Positions 27,501-36,120 of a DNA stretch of 56,349 nucleotides are shown one piece after another. The DNA is taken from the NCBI RefSeq assembly GCF_900104615.1, contig NZ_LT629939.1:2010325-2066673 (forward strand), read 5' to 3'. Position 1 is the first letter of the stretch; every line of letters begins with the position of its first letter. A program made the translations under genes and the position numbers. The notes below the pieces were generated by a model. It was not told where the DNA came from. It saw nothing but the letters and a program-made list of their open reading frames with translations, and did no database searches. This stretch comes from Merdimmobilis hominis. GTDB lineage: Bacteria > Bacillota > Clostridia > Oscillospirales > Ruminococcaceae.

Positions 27501-27958
27501 GAGGCCTTCTGTAGGGCATCCTCCAGAGAGGCCAGGGGTTCGGTAGTGCCAGGGATAGTGGGGACGCCGCAGCGAAGGGCGATATCTTTGGCGCTCAATT
27601 TGTCGCCCATGCCGGCCAGCACCGAGGAGGGTGGACCGATGAAGATGAGGCCGGCCTCTTCACAGGCGCGGGCGAAGTCAGCGTTCTCCGACAGGAAACC
27701 GTAGCCGGGGTGGATGGCGTCCACCCCCTTGCGCTTGGCCAATCGGATGATCTCATCGATGGCTAGGTAGGCGCCCAGGGGGCTTTTGGTCTCTCCGATT
27801 AAGTAGGATTCATCCGCTTTGGTGCGGAACAGGTTGTATTTATCCTCTTTGGAGTAGATGGCCACGGTGGAGAGGCCCAGGTCATAACAGGCGCGGAACA
27901 CCCGGATGGCGATTTCACCCCGGTTGGCCACAAGAACTTTTTTGATTTGTTTTTGCAT
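24536..27958 (-). CDS. pyc: Pyruvate carboxylase
   Basis: Biotin-dependent anaplerotic enzyme forming oxaloacetate from pyruvate, bicarbonate and ATP. 1140 residues in one chain: biotin carboxylase with ATP-grasp (about 5-455; KASAGGGGRGMR, MNPRIQVEHTVTE), carboxyltransferase TIM barrel (about 530-800; LLITDTTLRDAHQSLLATR), the PC linker/tetramerisation domain, and a C-terminal biotinyl domain with the biotin-accepting lysine in EAMKMET at about residue 1106. ATG 27958 follows GAGGTG; the GTG at 27967 overlaps that site. Confidence 0.97.
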   Translation of the reverse strand: MQKQIKKVLVANRGEIAIRVFRACYDLGLSTVAIYSKEDKYNLFRTKADESYLIGETKSPLGAYLAIDEIIRLAKRKGVDAIHPGYGFLSENADFARACEEAGLIFIGPPSSVLAGMGDKLSAKDIALRCGVPTIPGTTEPLASLEDALQKASEYGYPVILKASAGGGGRGMRRANTPQELADAFQLVKNESRKAFGSEDIFLEKYLENPKHIEVQILADQYGNIVHLYERDCSVQRRYQKVVEFTPAFTLPEELRREIHSDAVKIAREAGYVNAGTVEFLVAADGRHYFIEMNPRIQVEHTVTEMVTGIDIVKAQINIAQGLPLSHPSIGIPSQEAVSQRGYAIQCRITTEDPRNNFAPDTGKITTYRSGGGFGVRLDAGNAFTGAEITPYYDSLLVKITTFDNTFEGTARKMLRAIAEIRIRGVKTNMSFLNNILTHPVFLSGRCHTKFIDDTPELFATTESKDRATKVLKYLGNIIIQNPEAPERTYEAPRVPDFTDVPRPTGLKQYLDQHGPEGLKDWILSQKKLLITDTTLRDAHQSLLATRVRSRDLITIADATSHILNGAFSLEMWGGATFDVAYRFLHESPWERLDELRRRIPNIPFQMLIRGANAVGYTNYPDNVIKEFIREAARSGIDIFRVFDALNWIPGMELTLEEVAAAGKVAEASICYTGDILDPKEDKYPLQYYVNLAKELEKRGAHILCIKDMGGLLKPYAAKKLVKTLKEEVGLPIHLHTHDTSGNQIAALLLAAEAGVDIVDTAISSLSSLTSQPSMNSLVYALQNGERDTGFDPAELQKLSNYWADVRKFYQEFEADIHTPETEIYRYEIPGGQYTNLKPQVESLGLGHRFDEVKEMFRTANLLLGNLIKVTPSSKMVGDLAIFMVQNGLTPENILERGRDLTFPDSVIGYFKGMIGQPQGGFPKELQKVVLKGEEPITCRPGELLPPADFEAIRAKLEEFYPNPTNRDIIGYCLYPKVMEDFLRYRETYGDISRMTTPAFFGGLTRGETTELAIEDGKTLIIKYIGPGELNADGTRFLQFELNGARRDIAVEDKTAPAAQEHVRLADLSDQSQVGSSIPGAVSKVLVKPGDKVEENQVLAIIEAMKMETSVCARMGGTVKEILVKEGQSVKAGELLITIQ

Positions 27959-28059
27959 GAAAATCACCTCAAAAAATCAAAATGCAGGAAAAATAAGTGA
28001 AAAAAAGAAAAAGAGGAATAAAATTTGAAATTTTGAATCTATTAAATTTCATTTTTTTC

Positions 28060-28065
28060 ATTCTA
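28060..28065 (-). promoter_or_regulatory. Possible extended -10 of pyc in an AT-rich gap
   Basis: On the minus strand TGA-TAGAAT, without a good -35. The 451-nt gap 27959-28409 is strongly AT-rich near pyc. It also holds a TCAC-N6-GTGA inverted repeat at 28066-28079 and TCACC half-sites near 28122 and 28143, possible operator elements. No ORF of note is present. Confidence 0.4.
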
Positions 28066-28319
28066 TCACGATCGGGTGAAAAAAGATACCCCTTTTTTTA
28101 CTAGAGAAAAAAATTATCTAAATTCACCGAAGTTTTTGATAAATCACCGCTGATTTTGGCTTATTTTCCTTTTGAGGACAAGATTTCTCCATTTTTTTGC
28201 CGGAAGCGGCAGGATGGGAACTACCGGGCAGTACTTCCAGAGGAGACGGTTGTTCTTGTTTGGAAAATCCGTGGGGAATTGCACAAAATTCCTCCTAGTG
28301 ATTTTGCAGGGGCGGTCCG

Positions 28320-28348
28320 TTGCAATGCCGCGCTGGGGCTGGTATACT
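28320..28348 (+). promoter_or_regulatory. Promoter of the PepT-like gene
   Basis: TTGCAA, 17-nt spacer, TGG-TATACT (extended -10). Confidence 0.75.
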
Positions 28349-28409
28349 GGAGAAAAGGAAAATCTTGCAAGCGCGCAGCCGGCGCCACCGCCGGAGGAAA
28401 GGAGCTTTT

Positions 28410-29519
28410 ATGCAGGTCAATGAAAAACGCCTTTTGGATAGGCTGCTGGAGATGATCGCCATCGACAGCGTATCCTATGAAGAGAAGCCCATGTCGGATT
28501 TTTTGGAAACCTACTTTAAAAATAAGGGGCTGGAGGTCTACCGGGACCAGGCCGGTGAAAAATTCGGCGGCAACGGCAGCAACATCTTGGTCCACATCCC
28601 CGGCACTATGGAAGGGGAGGCGATCTGCTTCAATGCCCACCAGGATACGGTGGAACCCGGCCGCGGCATCAAGCCGGTGGTCAAAGACGGCTACCTGGTC
28701 TCCAGTGGGGACACCATTTTGGCCGCTGACGACAAAGCTGGCATCGCCACCATTATGGAGGCTTACGACTACGTCAAGGAAAACAACATCCCCCACCGGG
28801 AGATGTACTTCCTCTTTACCATTTGTGAAGAGCTGAACATGATGGGCATTAAAAACTTTGATTTCTCCAAACTGCCCACGAAAAATATCTACGTCATCGA
28901 TTCTGCCGGCTCCCCTGGTGTCATGACCATGAAGAACCCCGCTAAGGTGGGGATAGTTGCCACCTTCACCGGCAAAAAGGCCCATGCGGGCATCGAGCCG
29001 GAAAAAGGCGTCAACGCTTGCTGCGCCATGGCCAAAGCCATCGCCGGGGTGCACTTCGGTCGGATCGACCCGGAGACCACCTCCAATGTGGGCCGGGTGG
29101 AAGGCGGCGGACAGACCAATGTGGTCTCGGACAGCGCTTTCTTTACTGCGGAAATCCGCTCCCACAGCGCCGAAACCCTGGAGGCGGAGATTGAGAAGGT
29201 CCGCAAATCCTGTGAGGAGGCCGCCGCTGCATTCGGCGCCCAGGTGGATGTCCAGGTCAGCTACGACTACCCCACCAAGAAGCTGGACCCGGAATCCTTT
29301 GTGTACAAACAGTGCTATGCCGCCTACGTGAAAGAGGGGATCACCCCCAAACAGATCATCGGCGGAGGCGGCGGAGATTCCAATATCATGGCGGGACATG
29401 GCTATATGGCCTGTGGACTGGCCTGCGGCATGACCGACGTCCACAGCTCCAAAGAGAAGCTGAACTTGGCGGAGTTTGCCCAGACGGTGCGGATTGTCGT
29501 CACCTTGATGACCGAATAA
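28410..29519 (+). CDS. M20 family metallopeptidase (peptidase T-like)
   Basis: Zinc peptidase of the tripeptidase group, probably cytoplasmic. 369 residues: metal motif NAHQDTVEPG (HxD), the bridging Asp in LAADDKAGIA, catalytic CEELNMMG (EE), the dimerisation domain (about 180-290, KKAHAGIEPEKGVNA), and a C-terminal IIGGGGGDSNIMAGHG metal-binding region. ATG 28410 follows GGAGGAAAGGAG. It has its own promoter and terminator. Confidence 0.9.
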   Translation: MQVNEKRLLDRLLEMIAIDSVSYEEKPMSDFLETYFKNKGLEVYRDQAGEKFGGNGSNILVHIPGTMEGEAICFNAHQDTVEPGRGIKPVVKDGYLVSSGDTILAADDKAGIATIMEAYDYVKENNIPHREMYFLFTICEELNMMGIKNFDFSKLPTKNIYVIDSAGSPGVMTMKNPAKVGIVATFTGKKAHAGIEPEKGVNACCAMAKAIAGVHFGRIDPETTSNVGRVEGGGQTNVVSDSAFFTAEIRSHSAETLEAEIEKVRKSCEEAAAAFGAQVDVQVSYDYPTKKLDPESFVYKQCYAAYVKEGITPKQIIGGGGGDSNIMAGHGYMACGLACGMTDVHSSKEKLNLAEFAQTVRIVVTLMTE

Positions 29520-29533
29520 AAACACTGCTTCTG

Positions 29534-29563
29534 AAAGGGGCCGGGGAAAGACCGGCCCCTTTT
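29534..29563 (+). terminator. Terminator after the PepT-like gene
   Basis: AAAGGGGCCGG / CCGGCCCCTTT stem, 7-nt loop, TTTT end. Confidence 0.9.
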
Positions 29564-29597
29564 ATCTGCCTTGTGAGGCGAAGAAAGGATGGATGGG

Positions 29598-30071
29598 ATG
29601 CTGGAGCTGGAAATCCCCGGCTGGGGAGAGGCGGCCATTGAAAACCTGGTGCTGGATTACAACGGAACCATTGCGCTGGATGGGGAACTCTTGCCCGGCG
29701 CGGCGGAGAGGATTGAAAGAATAGCAGCCCAGGGGATCCAGGTGTTTGTAATCACCGCCGACACCAACGGCACTGTCAAGGCCCAGTGCGCCGGGCTCCC
29801 ATTGGAGGTGCTGGTATACGGCGGTGGAGCGGTAGCCAAGGAGAAGCTCCGCCTGGTGGAGCGGCTGGGCCGGGAGTCCACCATGGCCATCGGCAACGGG
29901 AACAACGACCGGGAGATGCTGGAAGGAGCGGGAATCTCCGTGGCAGTTCTGGGCAAAGAGGGGTGCTCTGCCAAAACGTTGGCTGTGGCGGATATCCTGG
30001 TGCCGTCCATTGAGGACGGCCTGGACCTATTGCTGAAACCCCACCGGCTCAAGGCTACCCTGCGGGGGTAA
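29598..30071 (+). CDS. HAD-family hydrolase, soluble P-type-ATPase-like
   Basis: 157 residues resembling the phosphorylation domain of P-type ATPases without membrane parts. The nucleophile motif is LVLDYNGTIALDG, with D20 as predicted nucleophile. The second Asp of the phosphatase signature DxDGT is replaced by Asn (N22). Motif III/IV is AIGNGNNDREMLEGAGI. ATG 29598 gives an 8-nt distance to AAAGGA; ATG 29589 overlaps that site. The substrate is unknown. Confidence 0.8.
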   Translation: MLELEIPGWGEAAIENLVLDYNGTIALDGELLPGAAERIERIAAQGIQVFVITADTNGTVKAQCAGLPLEVLVYGGGAVAKEKLRLVERLGRESTMAIGNGNNDREMLEGAGISVAVLGKEGCSAKTLAVADILVPSIEDGLDLLLKPHRLKATLRG

Positions 30072-30161
30072 GAAGGGGAGATCATCTCTCCTGGGTAAAA
30101 CGCGGAAAAGGGCCACGGGATCACAGGTGATACCTTCTATATTGGGCCATACAGACAAAGA

Positions 30162-30201
30162 AAAAACTCCCCTTGGAAACTGTCTTCCAAGGGGAGTTTT
30201 T
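30162..30201. terminator. Bidirectional terminator
   Basis: A 17-bp stem (AAAAACTCCCCTTGGAA arm), 6-nt loop, with A/T tracts on both sides, between the HAD gene and trkH. Confidence 0.93.
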
Positions 30202-30208
30202 GGTGTGG

Positions 30209-31720
30209 TTACAGGTCGATGTTGCTGGTGGCTTCCCGGTAGCTGCCGGCGATCTCCGCTGTTTTTTGTTTCTGGCGCCACACCGAGGGGGCGAACAGAA
30301 ACAAAATGGGGAAGATCTCCAGCCGGCCGATGAGCATATCGGCGGTGAGCACCAACTTGCTGAAATCGGAAAACTGGGAGAAGTTGCCTACCGGGCCGAC
30401 AATATCCAGCCCCGGGCCGATGTTATTGAGGCAGGAGGCCACGGCGCTGATGGTGGTGGTCATGGAAAAATTGTCCACTGAGATGAACAACATGGAAAAC
30501 CCGAAAATCAGGAAATAGCAGATCATGTAGACATCCACACTGCGGATGACCTGGTCATCCAGCACCTTGCCGTCCATTTTGGCCACTTTGACGGTGCGGG
30601 GGGAGAGGAGGGAACGGATGTCCCGGGCGGCGGATTTGATCAATATCAGGAGCCGGGCCACTTTGATGCCTCCTCCAGTGGAGCCCGCCGACGCCCCAAT
30701 GAACATCAAAAGCAGGAGGATCAGCCGGGAGAACTCCGGCCACAGGTCAAAGTTAGCAGTGGCATAGCCAGTGGTGGTCATCACGGAGGAGACCTGGAAG
30801 GCCGCATGGTGCAGGGCGTCCCGGAAGCTGCCGCCATAGGTGGGCAGGATATTCCAGGTGATGGCGGCGATGGAGGCGAACATGATGCCGAAGTACAGCC
30901 GCAGTTCCTCATTGTGCAGGGCCTGGGAATACTCTTTGATCAGCAGGAAATAGAAGATGTTGAAGTTGACCCCAAATAAAGCCATAAACACGGTGATCAC
31001 CGATTGGAGGTAGTAGCTGTCATAAGCGGCAAGGGAGGCGTTTTTGATGCCAAAACCTCCAGTGCCCGCGGTGCCAAAGGAGTGTAGCACACTGTCAAAC
31101 AACGGCATTCCCCCTAAGAGGAGAAGGATAATTTCCACAATGGTCATGACGATATAGATGCTGTAGAGGATTTTAGCCGACTGGTGCATCCGGGGAACCA
31201 GCTTGCCCACCACGGGGCCGGGGCTTTCCGCCTTTAAGATGTGGATGGTGGAGCCCTCCCCCTTTGCCATGGGAACGATGGCCAGCAGGAAGACTAGAAC
31301 CCCCATGCCGCCCACCCAGTGGGTGAAGCTGCGCCAGTAGAGGAGGCCCATGGGGAGGATCTCCACATCGGTCAGGATGGTGGACCCAGTGGTAGTGAAG
31401 CCGGAGACGATTTCAAAGAATGCGTCCACAAAGTGAGGGATATACCCGCTGATATAGAAGGGCAGGCAACCGAACAGGGACATGAGAATCCAGGCGAGGG
31501 CGACTACCACAAAACCTTCCCGGGCATAGATTGCCTTTTTGCGGGGTTTGAAAAGGGCTAAAAGCCCGGCGGCCATCAACATGATGCAGATGGCGGCAAT
31601 GAAGGCGCTGACCGAGGAACCCTCTCCTTGAAAATAGGAGATGGCGGCCGCTGGCAGCATAAACAGGCATTCAATGCCCAGCAAGCGGCTGAGGACATAT
31701 GCGATCATTCGATAATTCAT
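30209..31720 (-). CDS. trkH: Potassium uptake protein TrkH
   Basis: Membrane subunit of the Trk/Ktr-type K+ transporter. 503 residues, about ten hydrophobic helices and four pore repeats with filter-like segments: GFTTTGSTI, FGTAGTGGFGIKN, TTTGYATANF and the fourth repeat near LNNIGPGLD, plus the intermediate ASAGSTGGGIKVARL. It lies 14 nt downstream of trkA, so regulator and channel are co-transcribed. Confidence 0.95.
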   Translation of the reverse strand: MNYRMIAYVLSRLLGIECLFMLPAAAISYFQGEGSSVSAFIAAICIMLMAAGLLALFKPRKKAIYAREGFVVVALAWILMSLFGCLPFYISGYIPHFVDAFFEIVSGFTTTGSTILTDVEILPMGLLYWRSFTHWVGGMGVLVFLLAIVPMAKGEGSTIHILKAESPGPVVGKLVPRMHQSAKILYSIYIVMTIVEIILLLLGGMPLFDSVLHSFGTAGTGGFGIKNASLAAYDSYYLQSVITVFMALFGVNFNIFYFLLIKEYSQALHNEELRLYFGIMFASIAAITWNILPTYGGSFRDALHHAAFQVSSVMTTTGYATANFDLWPEFSRLILLLLMFIGASAGSTGGGIKVARLLILIKSAARDIRSLLSPRTVKVAKMDGKVLDDQVIRSVDVYMICYFLIFGFSMLFISVDNFSMTTTISAVASCLNNIGPGLDIVGPVGNFSQFSDFSKLVLTADMLIGRLEIFPILFLFAPSVWRQKQKTAEIAGSYREATSNIDL

Positions 31721-31734
31721 CCTTTTATCCCCCG

Positions 31735-33096
31735 CTAGTCCTCAAAAATGTCGTTGATGTCGCCGATGACCCGGTCCGCGGTGGTGACTACGATGATGTG
31801 GTCGCCCTTTTGGAAATGGTCGCTGCCCTTGGGGATGATCAGTTTGCCGGGGCGGCTGATGCAGGCCACCAAAATCCCTTTCTTCAGGGAGATCTCTGCC
31901 AGGGACTCCCCCAGGTGGCGGGTGCATCCGGTGACAAGGAACTCCAATGCCTCTACCTGGTCATTGGCGATGCGGTGCAGGGTGAGGGCGGAAGAACCAG
32001 TGGTGTTCTCCATGGCCCGCACATACCGGACAATCTCGTTGGCGGTGAGGGACTTGGGGCTGATGACGCTGTCAATCCCCATGTCTTTAAAGACCCCCAC
32101 ATACTCTAACCGGTTGACCTTGGTGATGGCCTTGGGAACTCCCAGGTGGTGGGCGTACATGGAGATGATCAAATTCTCCTCATCGATGTTGGTCAGGGTG
32201 ACGATGGCGTCGACCTCCTCCAGCCCCTCGGAGTGAAGAAGGGTCTGCTGGCTGCCGTCCCCGCAGATGATCTGGGCTTTGGGGAGAAGGTCCGCCAATT
32301 TGAGGCAGGTGGCCCGGTCCCGCTCTACAATTTTTACCCGGATCCCCGCGTGGAGCAACATGATAGCCAAATAAATGGCAATGCGGCTGCCGCCTACGAT
32401 GATGACGCTCTTGGTTTTTTGAGGGATGATCCCCAAGTTTTTGATCAGGTCCGCCAGCAGGTTGGTGGCGGCAGTGACATAGATTTTATCACCGGCCTGT
32501 AGGACAAAAGCGCCGGTGGGGATGGTGACCTCCCCGCCCCGTTCCACAGCGCAGACCAGAACCTGGACTTTGACAGTCTCATATAGCTCGCTCAGGGGTT
32601 TGCCATGGAGCTTGCTTTTGTCCGAGATGCGCAGTTCCACAATCTCCACTTTGCCACCGGCAAAGGAGTCCCGCTTGATAAAGGTTGGGAACTGGAGGAT
32701 GCGGAAAATCTCACGGGCGGAGGTGCGCTCCGGGTTGATAGTCATGGAAAGGCCCAGCTCTTCTTTCAAAAAGATCAACTGCTCCGCATACTCCGGGTTG
32801 CGGACCCGGGCGATGGTGTGCGGGGCGCCTAATTTTTTGGCAAGAATGCAGCACAGAAGGTTGATCTCATCGGCGCTGGTGGCGGCGATGACCAGATCGC
32901 TGGAGCCCACGTTGGCTTCCTTCTGCACCGTCAGACTGGCACCGTTCCCTTGGACGGCCATGATGTCATAGAGTTCCATGGAATTGGTGAGCACTTCGGC
33001 GTTGTTGTCGATCACGGTGATGTCATGTCCTTCTTTGGAAAGCTGCTGGGTTAAGGCGGCACCGACTTTGCCGTCCCCCACAATGACGATGTTCAT
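31735..33096 (-). CDS. trkA: Trk potassium-transport regulatory NAD-binding protein TrkA
   Basis: Peripheral cytoplasmic gating subunit of TrkH. 453 residues in the duplicated layout RCK_N-RCK_C-RCK_N-RCK_C: first Rossmann motif IVGDGKVGAALTQQL, second IIVGGSRIAIYLAIMLL, each followed by an RCK_C domain (about 140-220 and 370-453). ATG 33096 starts exactly at the conserved MNIVIVGDG with AAAGGG upstream. Confidence 0.95.
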   Translation of the reverse strand: MNIVIVGDGKVGAALTQQLSKEGHDITVIDNNAEVLTNSMELYDIMAVQGNGASLTVQKEANVGSSDLVIAATSADEINLLCCILAKKLGAPHTIARVRNPEYAEQLIFLKEELGLSMTINPERTSAREIFRILQFPTFIKRDSFAGGKVEIVELRISDKSKLHGKPLSELYETVKVQVLVCAVERGGEVTIPTGAFVLQAGDKIYVTAATNLLADLIKNLGIIPQKTKSVIIVGGSRIAIYLAIMLLHAGIRVKIVERDRATCLKLADLLPKAQIICGDGSQQTLLHSEGLEEVDAIVTLTNIDEENLIISMYAHHLGVPKAITKVNRLEYVGVFKDMGIDSVISPKSLTANEIVRYVRAMENTTGSSALTLHRIANDQVEALEFLVTGCTRHLGESLAEISLKKGILVACISRPGKLIIPKGSDHFQKGDHIIVVTTADRVIGDINDIFED

Positions 33097-33212
33097 GGTT
33101 CGGATCCCTTTCTGCAATAAAATTATAGATGGATCTTTACAGGGTTTTAATGGAAATTGATGATTTTGGGGTAAAATTGGGGTATTCCTTTATGCGTTCT
33201 TAATCTATGACC

Positions 33213-33240
33213 AGTATAGCATTATTCTGGCAACTGACAA
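33213..33240 (-). promoter_or_regulatory. Promoter of trkA-trkH
   Basis: Minus-strand TTGTCA, 16-nt spacer, TGC-TATACT (extended -10). Confidence 0.72.
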
Positions 33241-33373
33241 GAAGAAATTCGAAAAAAATTCAGAAAAAATACGAAAATGCCACACATCTTAGGGAATTTA
33301 ATAAAAAACAAGATTCTACTATGGAATATTTGTAGATTTTTAGCGGGAGTATCTGCGGGAATGGGCAAAGCGG

Positions 33374-33403
33374 TTGACAGCCTACCCAAGGGCAGATTAT
33401 GAT
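33374..33403 (+). promoter_or_regulatory. Promoter of the second M20 gene
   Basis: TTGACA, 18-nt spacer, TATGAT. The divergent 366-nt gap 33097-33462 is AT-rich and holds this and the trkA promoter, no gene. Confidence 0.65.
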
Positions 33404-33462
33404 TAGATCAAGCATCCCAAAGAATGGAAACCCGCAGTTTGAGAGAAAGAGAGAAAAATACC

Positions 33463-34635
33463 ATGGACAAACGACTGGAAGCCATAAAAGCATATGTGCA
33501 GAGCCATCGGGATGAAATGATCGCCCTGTGGCGGGACCTGGTCAACCTGGAGGGCAACGCCCCTGAAGTGGAGAACTTGGACAAGGTTGCCCAGCGCCTG
33601 AAAGAAGAGTTTGAGAAGACCGGCATGGACTGCCGCCTGGCGGATGTCGGGCCCAATGCTGGAAAATACCTGGTGGGGACCATTGGAGCGGACCGCCCCG
33701 GCAAGCCGGTGATCTTCTCCGGGCACTTTGACACAGTGTTTGCCAAAGGCACCTTTGGGGCGAACCCTTTCCGTATCGAGGACGGCAAAGCTTACGGTCC
33801 CGGCGCTTTGGACATGAAGGGCGGCATCGTCATCTCCCTATATGTGATCAAAGCGTTGGAGAGCATCGGGTTCAACGAACACCCCATCAAGGTGATTTAT
33901 GTCTCGGATGAGGAGATTGGCCACCGGAACTCCAGCGGGTCGGACCTCTACCTGAAGGAGGGGGAGGGCGGCATCTGCGCCTTTAATATGGAGACCGGTT
34001 TGGTGGACGGCCGCCTTTGTGTGGGAAGAAAGGCGGCGGTGTTCGGCCACTGTGTGGTCACCGGCGTGGAATCCCACGCGGGCAATGACTTCCCCAGCGG
34101 CCGCAACGCCATCGAGGAGATGGCCTATAAAATCATTGATTTGCAGAAGCTGACCGATCTTGACAAAGGCAGTACTGTCACATGCAGCGTCATCCAGGGC
34201 GGCACGGTGCAAAACGCCATCCCCGGCCGCTGTGAGATGAAGATCGACATGCGGTTCGAGAAGATGGCGGAGATGAACCGCGTCATGGAGGCGGCGAAGG
34301 AGATCTGTGCCCAAACCCATGTGGAGGGCACTTCTACCCAGTTGGAACTGCGGGTCACTATGCCGGTGTTTGAAGTGACCGACGCGGGGATGAACTTCTA
34401 CAACATGGTTCACGATGTGGCGCTGGAAAACGGATTTGGAGAAGTGGGGTACACCACTTTGGGCGGCGGTTCCGACGCCTCCTACCTGACCATGGCGGGA
34501 ACCCCCAGCATCTGCTCCTTTGGGGTACAGGGCCAGTGGAACCACACCGACCGGGAGTATGCGGTGGTGGAGAGCCTTTTCACCCGCACTGAGATGATCG
34601 TGGCGGTGATCCTCAACCTGGGCCGGCTAAAATAA
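33463..34635 (+). CDS. M20 family metallopeptidase (ArgE/DapE/carboxypeptidase G2-like)
   Basis: 390 residues. Metal motif FSGHFDTVF, bridging Asp in GPGALDMKGGIV, catalytic pair in VSDEEIGH, the dimerisation domain with ESHAGNDFPSGRNAIEE, and a C-terminal LGGGSDASYL. It is most similar in pattern to the carboxypeptidase G2/acetylornithine deacetylase-like branch; the substrate is not assigned. The start at 33463 fits the family, but its ribosome site (GAGAGAAA) is poor; an ATG at 33424 is possible. Confidence 0.88.
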   Translation: MDKRLEAIKAYVQSHRDEMIALWRDLVNLEGNAPEVENLDKVAQRLKEEFEKTGMDCRLADVGPNAGKYLVGTIGADRPGKPVIFSGHFDTVFAKGTFGANPFRIEDGKAYGPGALDMKGGIVISLYVIKALESIGFNEHPIKVIYVSDEEIGHRNSSGSDLYLKEGEGGICAFNMETGLVDGRLCVGRKAAVFGHCVVTGVESHAGNDFPSGRNAIEEMAYKIIDLQKLTDLDKGSTVTCSVIQGGTVQNAIPGRCEMKIDMRFEKMAEMNRVMEAAKEICAQTHVEGTSTQLELRVTMPVFEVTDAGMNFYNMVHDVALENGFGEVGYTTLGGGSDASYLTMAGTPSICSFGVQGQWNHTDREYAVVESLFTRTEMIVAVILNLGRLK

Positions 34636-34657
34636 CCATTTAAAGCGTATGTTGAAG

Positions 34658-34696
34658 AAAACCACCCCAGTGGCATTGCCACTGGGGTGGTTTTTT
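34658..34696 (+). terminator. Terminator after the second M20 gene
   Basis: An 18-bp perfect stem (AAACCACCCCAGTGGC arm), ATT loop, T6 end. The remaining stretch to 34775 is empty. Confidence 0.94.
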
Positions 34697-34775
34697 CTGG
34701 ATTTTACACGTGGTGTGCGGCGGGAATATAAGGAATGCAGACCGTTTGTAGCCCTTTTGAGGGACTAGGTAACAT

Positions 34776-35594
34776 CTAACGGGGGAGGCCCTGTATCATT
34801 TGGGCAATGGATTTTCGCTGGAGGACCTGCACCTCCGGATAGAGCAGCTGGTTGTGAGTGGTGACCCGGCCCTGTTCATCCAGCCAGCAGAGGTTGTAGG
34901 AGCTGCGGGAGGTGTAGATGACCTCCGATTGGATATATAGCATCCCAAAGGCGAGGGAATCGGCAGTGTAAAGAGGCTTCCCGGCAAAAAAACCGTTGTA
35001 GTTGGAATGGGTGTGGCCGGTAAAGATGGCGTGAATATCCGAATTCTCCACCAGGGAGGAGAATTCGGGTGAAACTTCCAAGGCCATAGCAGGATGTTCG
35101 CAAACAGTGGGGTGGTGCATCATCAAAAAGGTGCCCCGAGGTGCAGGGGAGGCAAGCCGTTCTTCCAGCCAGTCCACTTGGGCATCGCTTACCGAACCGA
35201 TGAGCCCTGATTTGGCGGAGTCCAGGACCAGGATGCGAAGGCCATCCAGCACTACTTCCTGGGTAAAATCTTCATCGCCGGGGGAAGGGATCCCCAAGAA
35301 TCCCTCCCGGAAGGCGGCGCGGTGGTCGTGGTTGCCCATAGCGGCAATCACCGGCACACCGGGGAGGTATTTATCAAACAGGCGGCGCAGGATGGCGTAA
35401 TCTCCAGCGTCGCCCTCGTGAACCATATCCCCGGTGTGGAGGACAAAGGCCACTTTACGGGCGGCGAGTTCCTGAAGGCAGCAGGTGAGATTCTCCAAGG
35501 GATCCCGAACCTCCCGGTGGAGCCTTTTGATGAAGTCGCTGCTGCCAGGGCAATCCAGATGGGTGTCACTGATGTGGGCAAAGGGCATGAGCAT
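34776..35594 (-). CDS. Calcineurin-like metallophosphoesterase (CpdA-like)
   Basis: 272 residues with the five metallophosphoesterase motifs in order: HISDTHLD, LHTGDMVHEGD, AAMGNHDHR, FLMMHHPT and IFTGHTHSN. It resembles 3',5'-cyclic-nucleotide phosphodiesterase CpdA-type enzymes, though the substrate cannot be fixed from sequence. ATG 35594 follows AAGGAGG. It is divergent from the tail operon; a minus-strand TGT-TATAAG extended -10 lies near 35620. Confidence 0.9.
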   Translation of the reverse strand: MLMPFAHISDTHLDCPGSSDFIKRLHREVRDPLENLTCCLQELAARKVAFVLHTGDMVHEGDAGDYAILRRLFDKYLPGVPVIAAMGNHDHRAAFREGFLGIPSPGDEDFTQEVVLDGLRILVLDSAKSGLIGSVSDAQVDWLEERLASPAPRGTFLMMHHPTVCEHPAMALEVSPEFSSLVENSDIHAIFTGHTHSNYNGFFAGKPLYTADSLAFGMLYIQSEVIYTSRSSYNLCWLDEQGRVTTHNQLLYPEVQVLQRKSIAQMIQGLPR

Positions 35595-35685
35595 AATACT
35601 TCCTCCTTGATATAGGGCTTATAACAGGACGAATAAGACGGTTGATTGGGTGTTTCATAAGAGTGTGCTCCGGCGGAAAGCTGGA

Positions 35686-36120
35686 GTGGAAAAGGGGGGA
35701 ACAACTATCGTACCAGAGATCTTAGATGGGATCGACCAGAGGTTGGAGGCGCTGTACCAGGATGTGCCCCGGCATCGCGGGCCGGTCCAAGCCGGGGAGA
35801 GCCCGCCCTGTTTCTTTGTGGACTGCCCGTCTATACAGGCTGGACGCAAACGGATGGGGGCGCGGGAATTCCTCGCCAAATTCCAGGTGGCCTTCCTGGC
35901 CGGAATGGAATCTGCCGACAGCCTGACAGTTGCCATGAACCTGCTGCGGGAATTGGACCGGCTGGAGACCGCTTCGGGATTGGTGATCCCCCAAGGGATG
36001 ATTGCCACAGTGGGAAAAGACCAAGCCACGGTGGGATTTGAAGTCCGATATCGGGAGGCCCCTGTGGCAGAAGAAGCACAGACTATGCAGCGTGAGACAA
36101 CGAAAGGAGCGATTCGATGA
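35686..36120 (+). CDS. DUF6838-like phage tail protein (probable tail terminator)
   Basis: First gene of the contractile-tail operon. The core (about 120 residues, VPEILDGIDQRLEALYQ ... VGFEVRYRE) resembles small proteins that precede the sheath gene in PBSX-like clusters and are thought to cap the tail. The start is unclear: GTG 35686 has GGAAAG 8 nt upstream, but the best-placed ribosome site (AAAGGGGGG) would serve an ATC codon at 35707 where homology begins. No clear sigma-A promoter is seen in front. Its stop overlaps the sheath ATG (ATGA). Confidence 0.68.
   Translation: MEKGGTTIVPEILDGIDQRLEALYQDVPRHRGPVQAGESPPCFFVDCPSIQAGRKRMGAREFLAKFQVAFLAGMESADSLTVAMNLLRELDRLETASGLVIPQGMIATVGKDQATVGFEVRYREAPVAEEAQTMQRETTKGAIR

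Noticed and set aside
24668-27514. Several long plus-strand ORFs opposite pyruvate carboxylase
   Set aside because: All lie within the antisense of one well-conserved gene and lack starts with ribosome sites.
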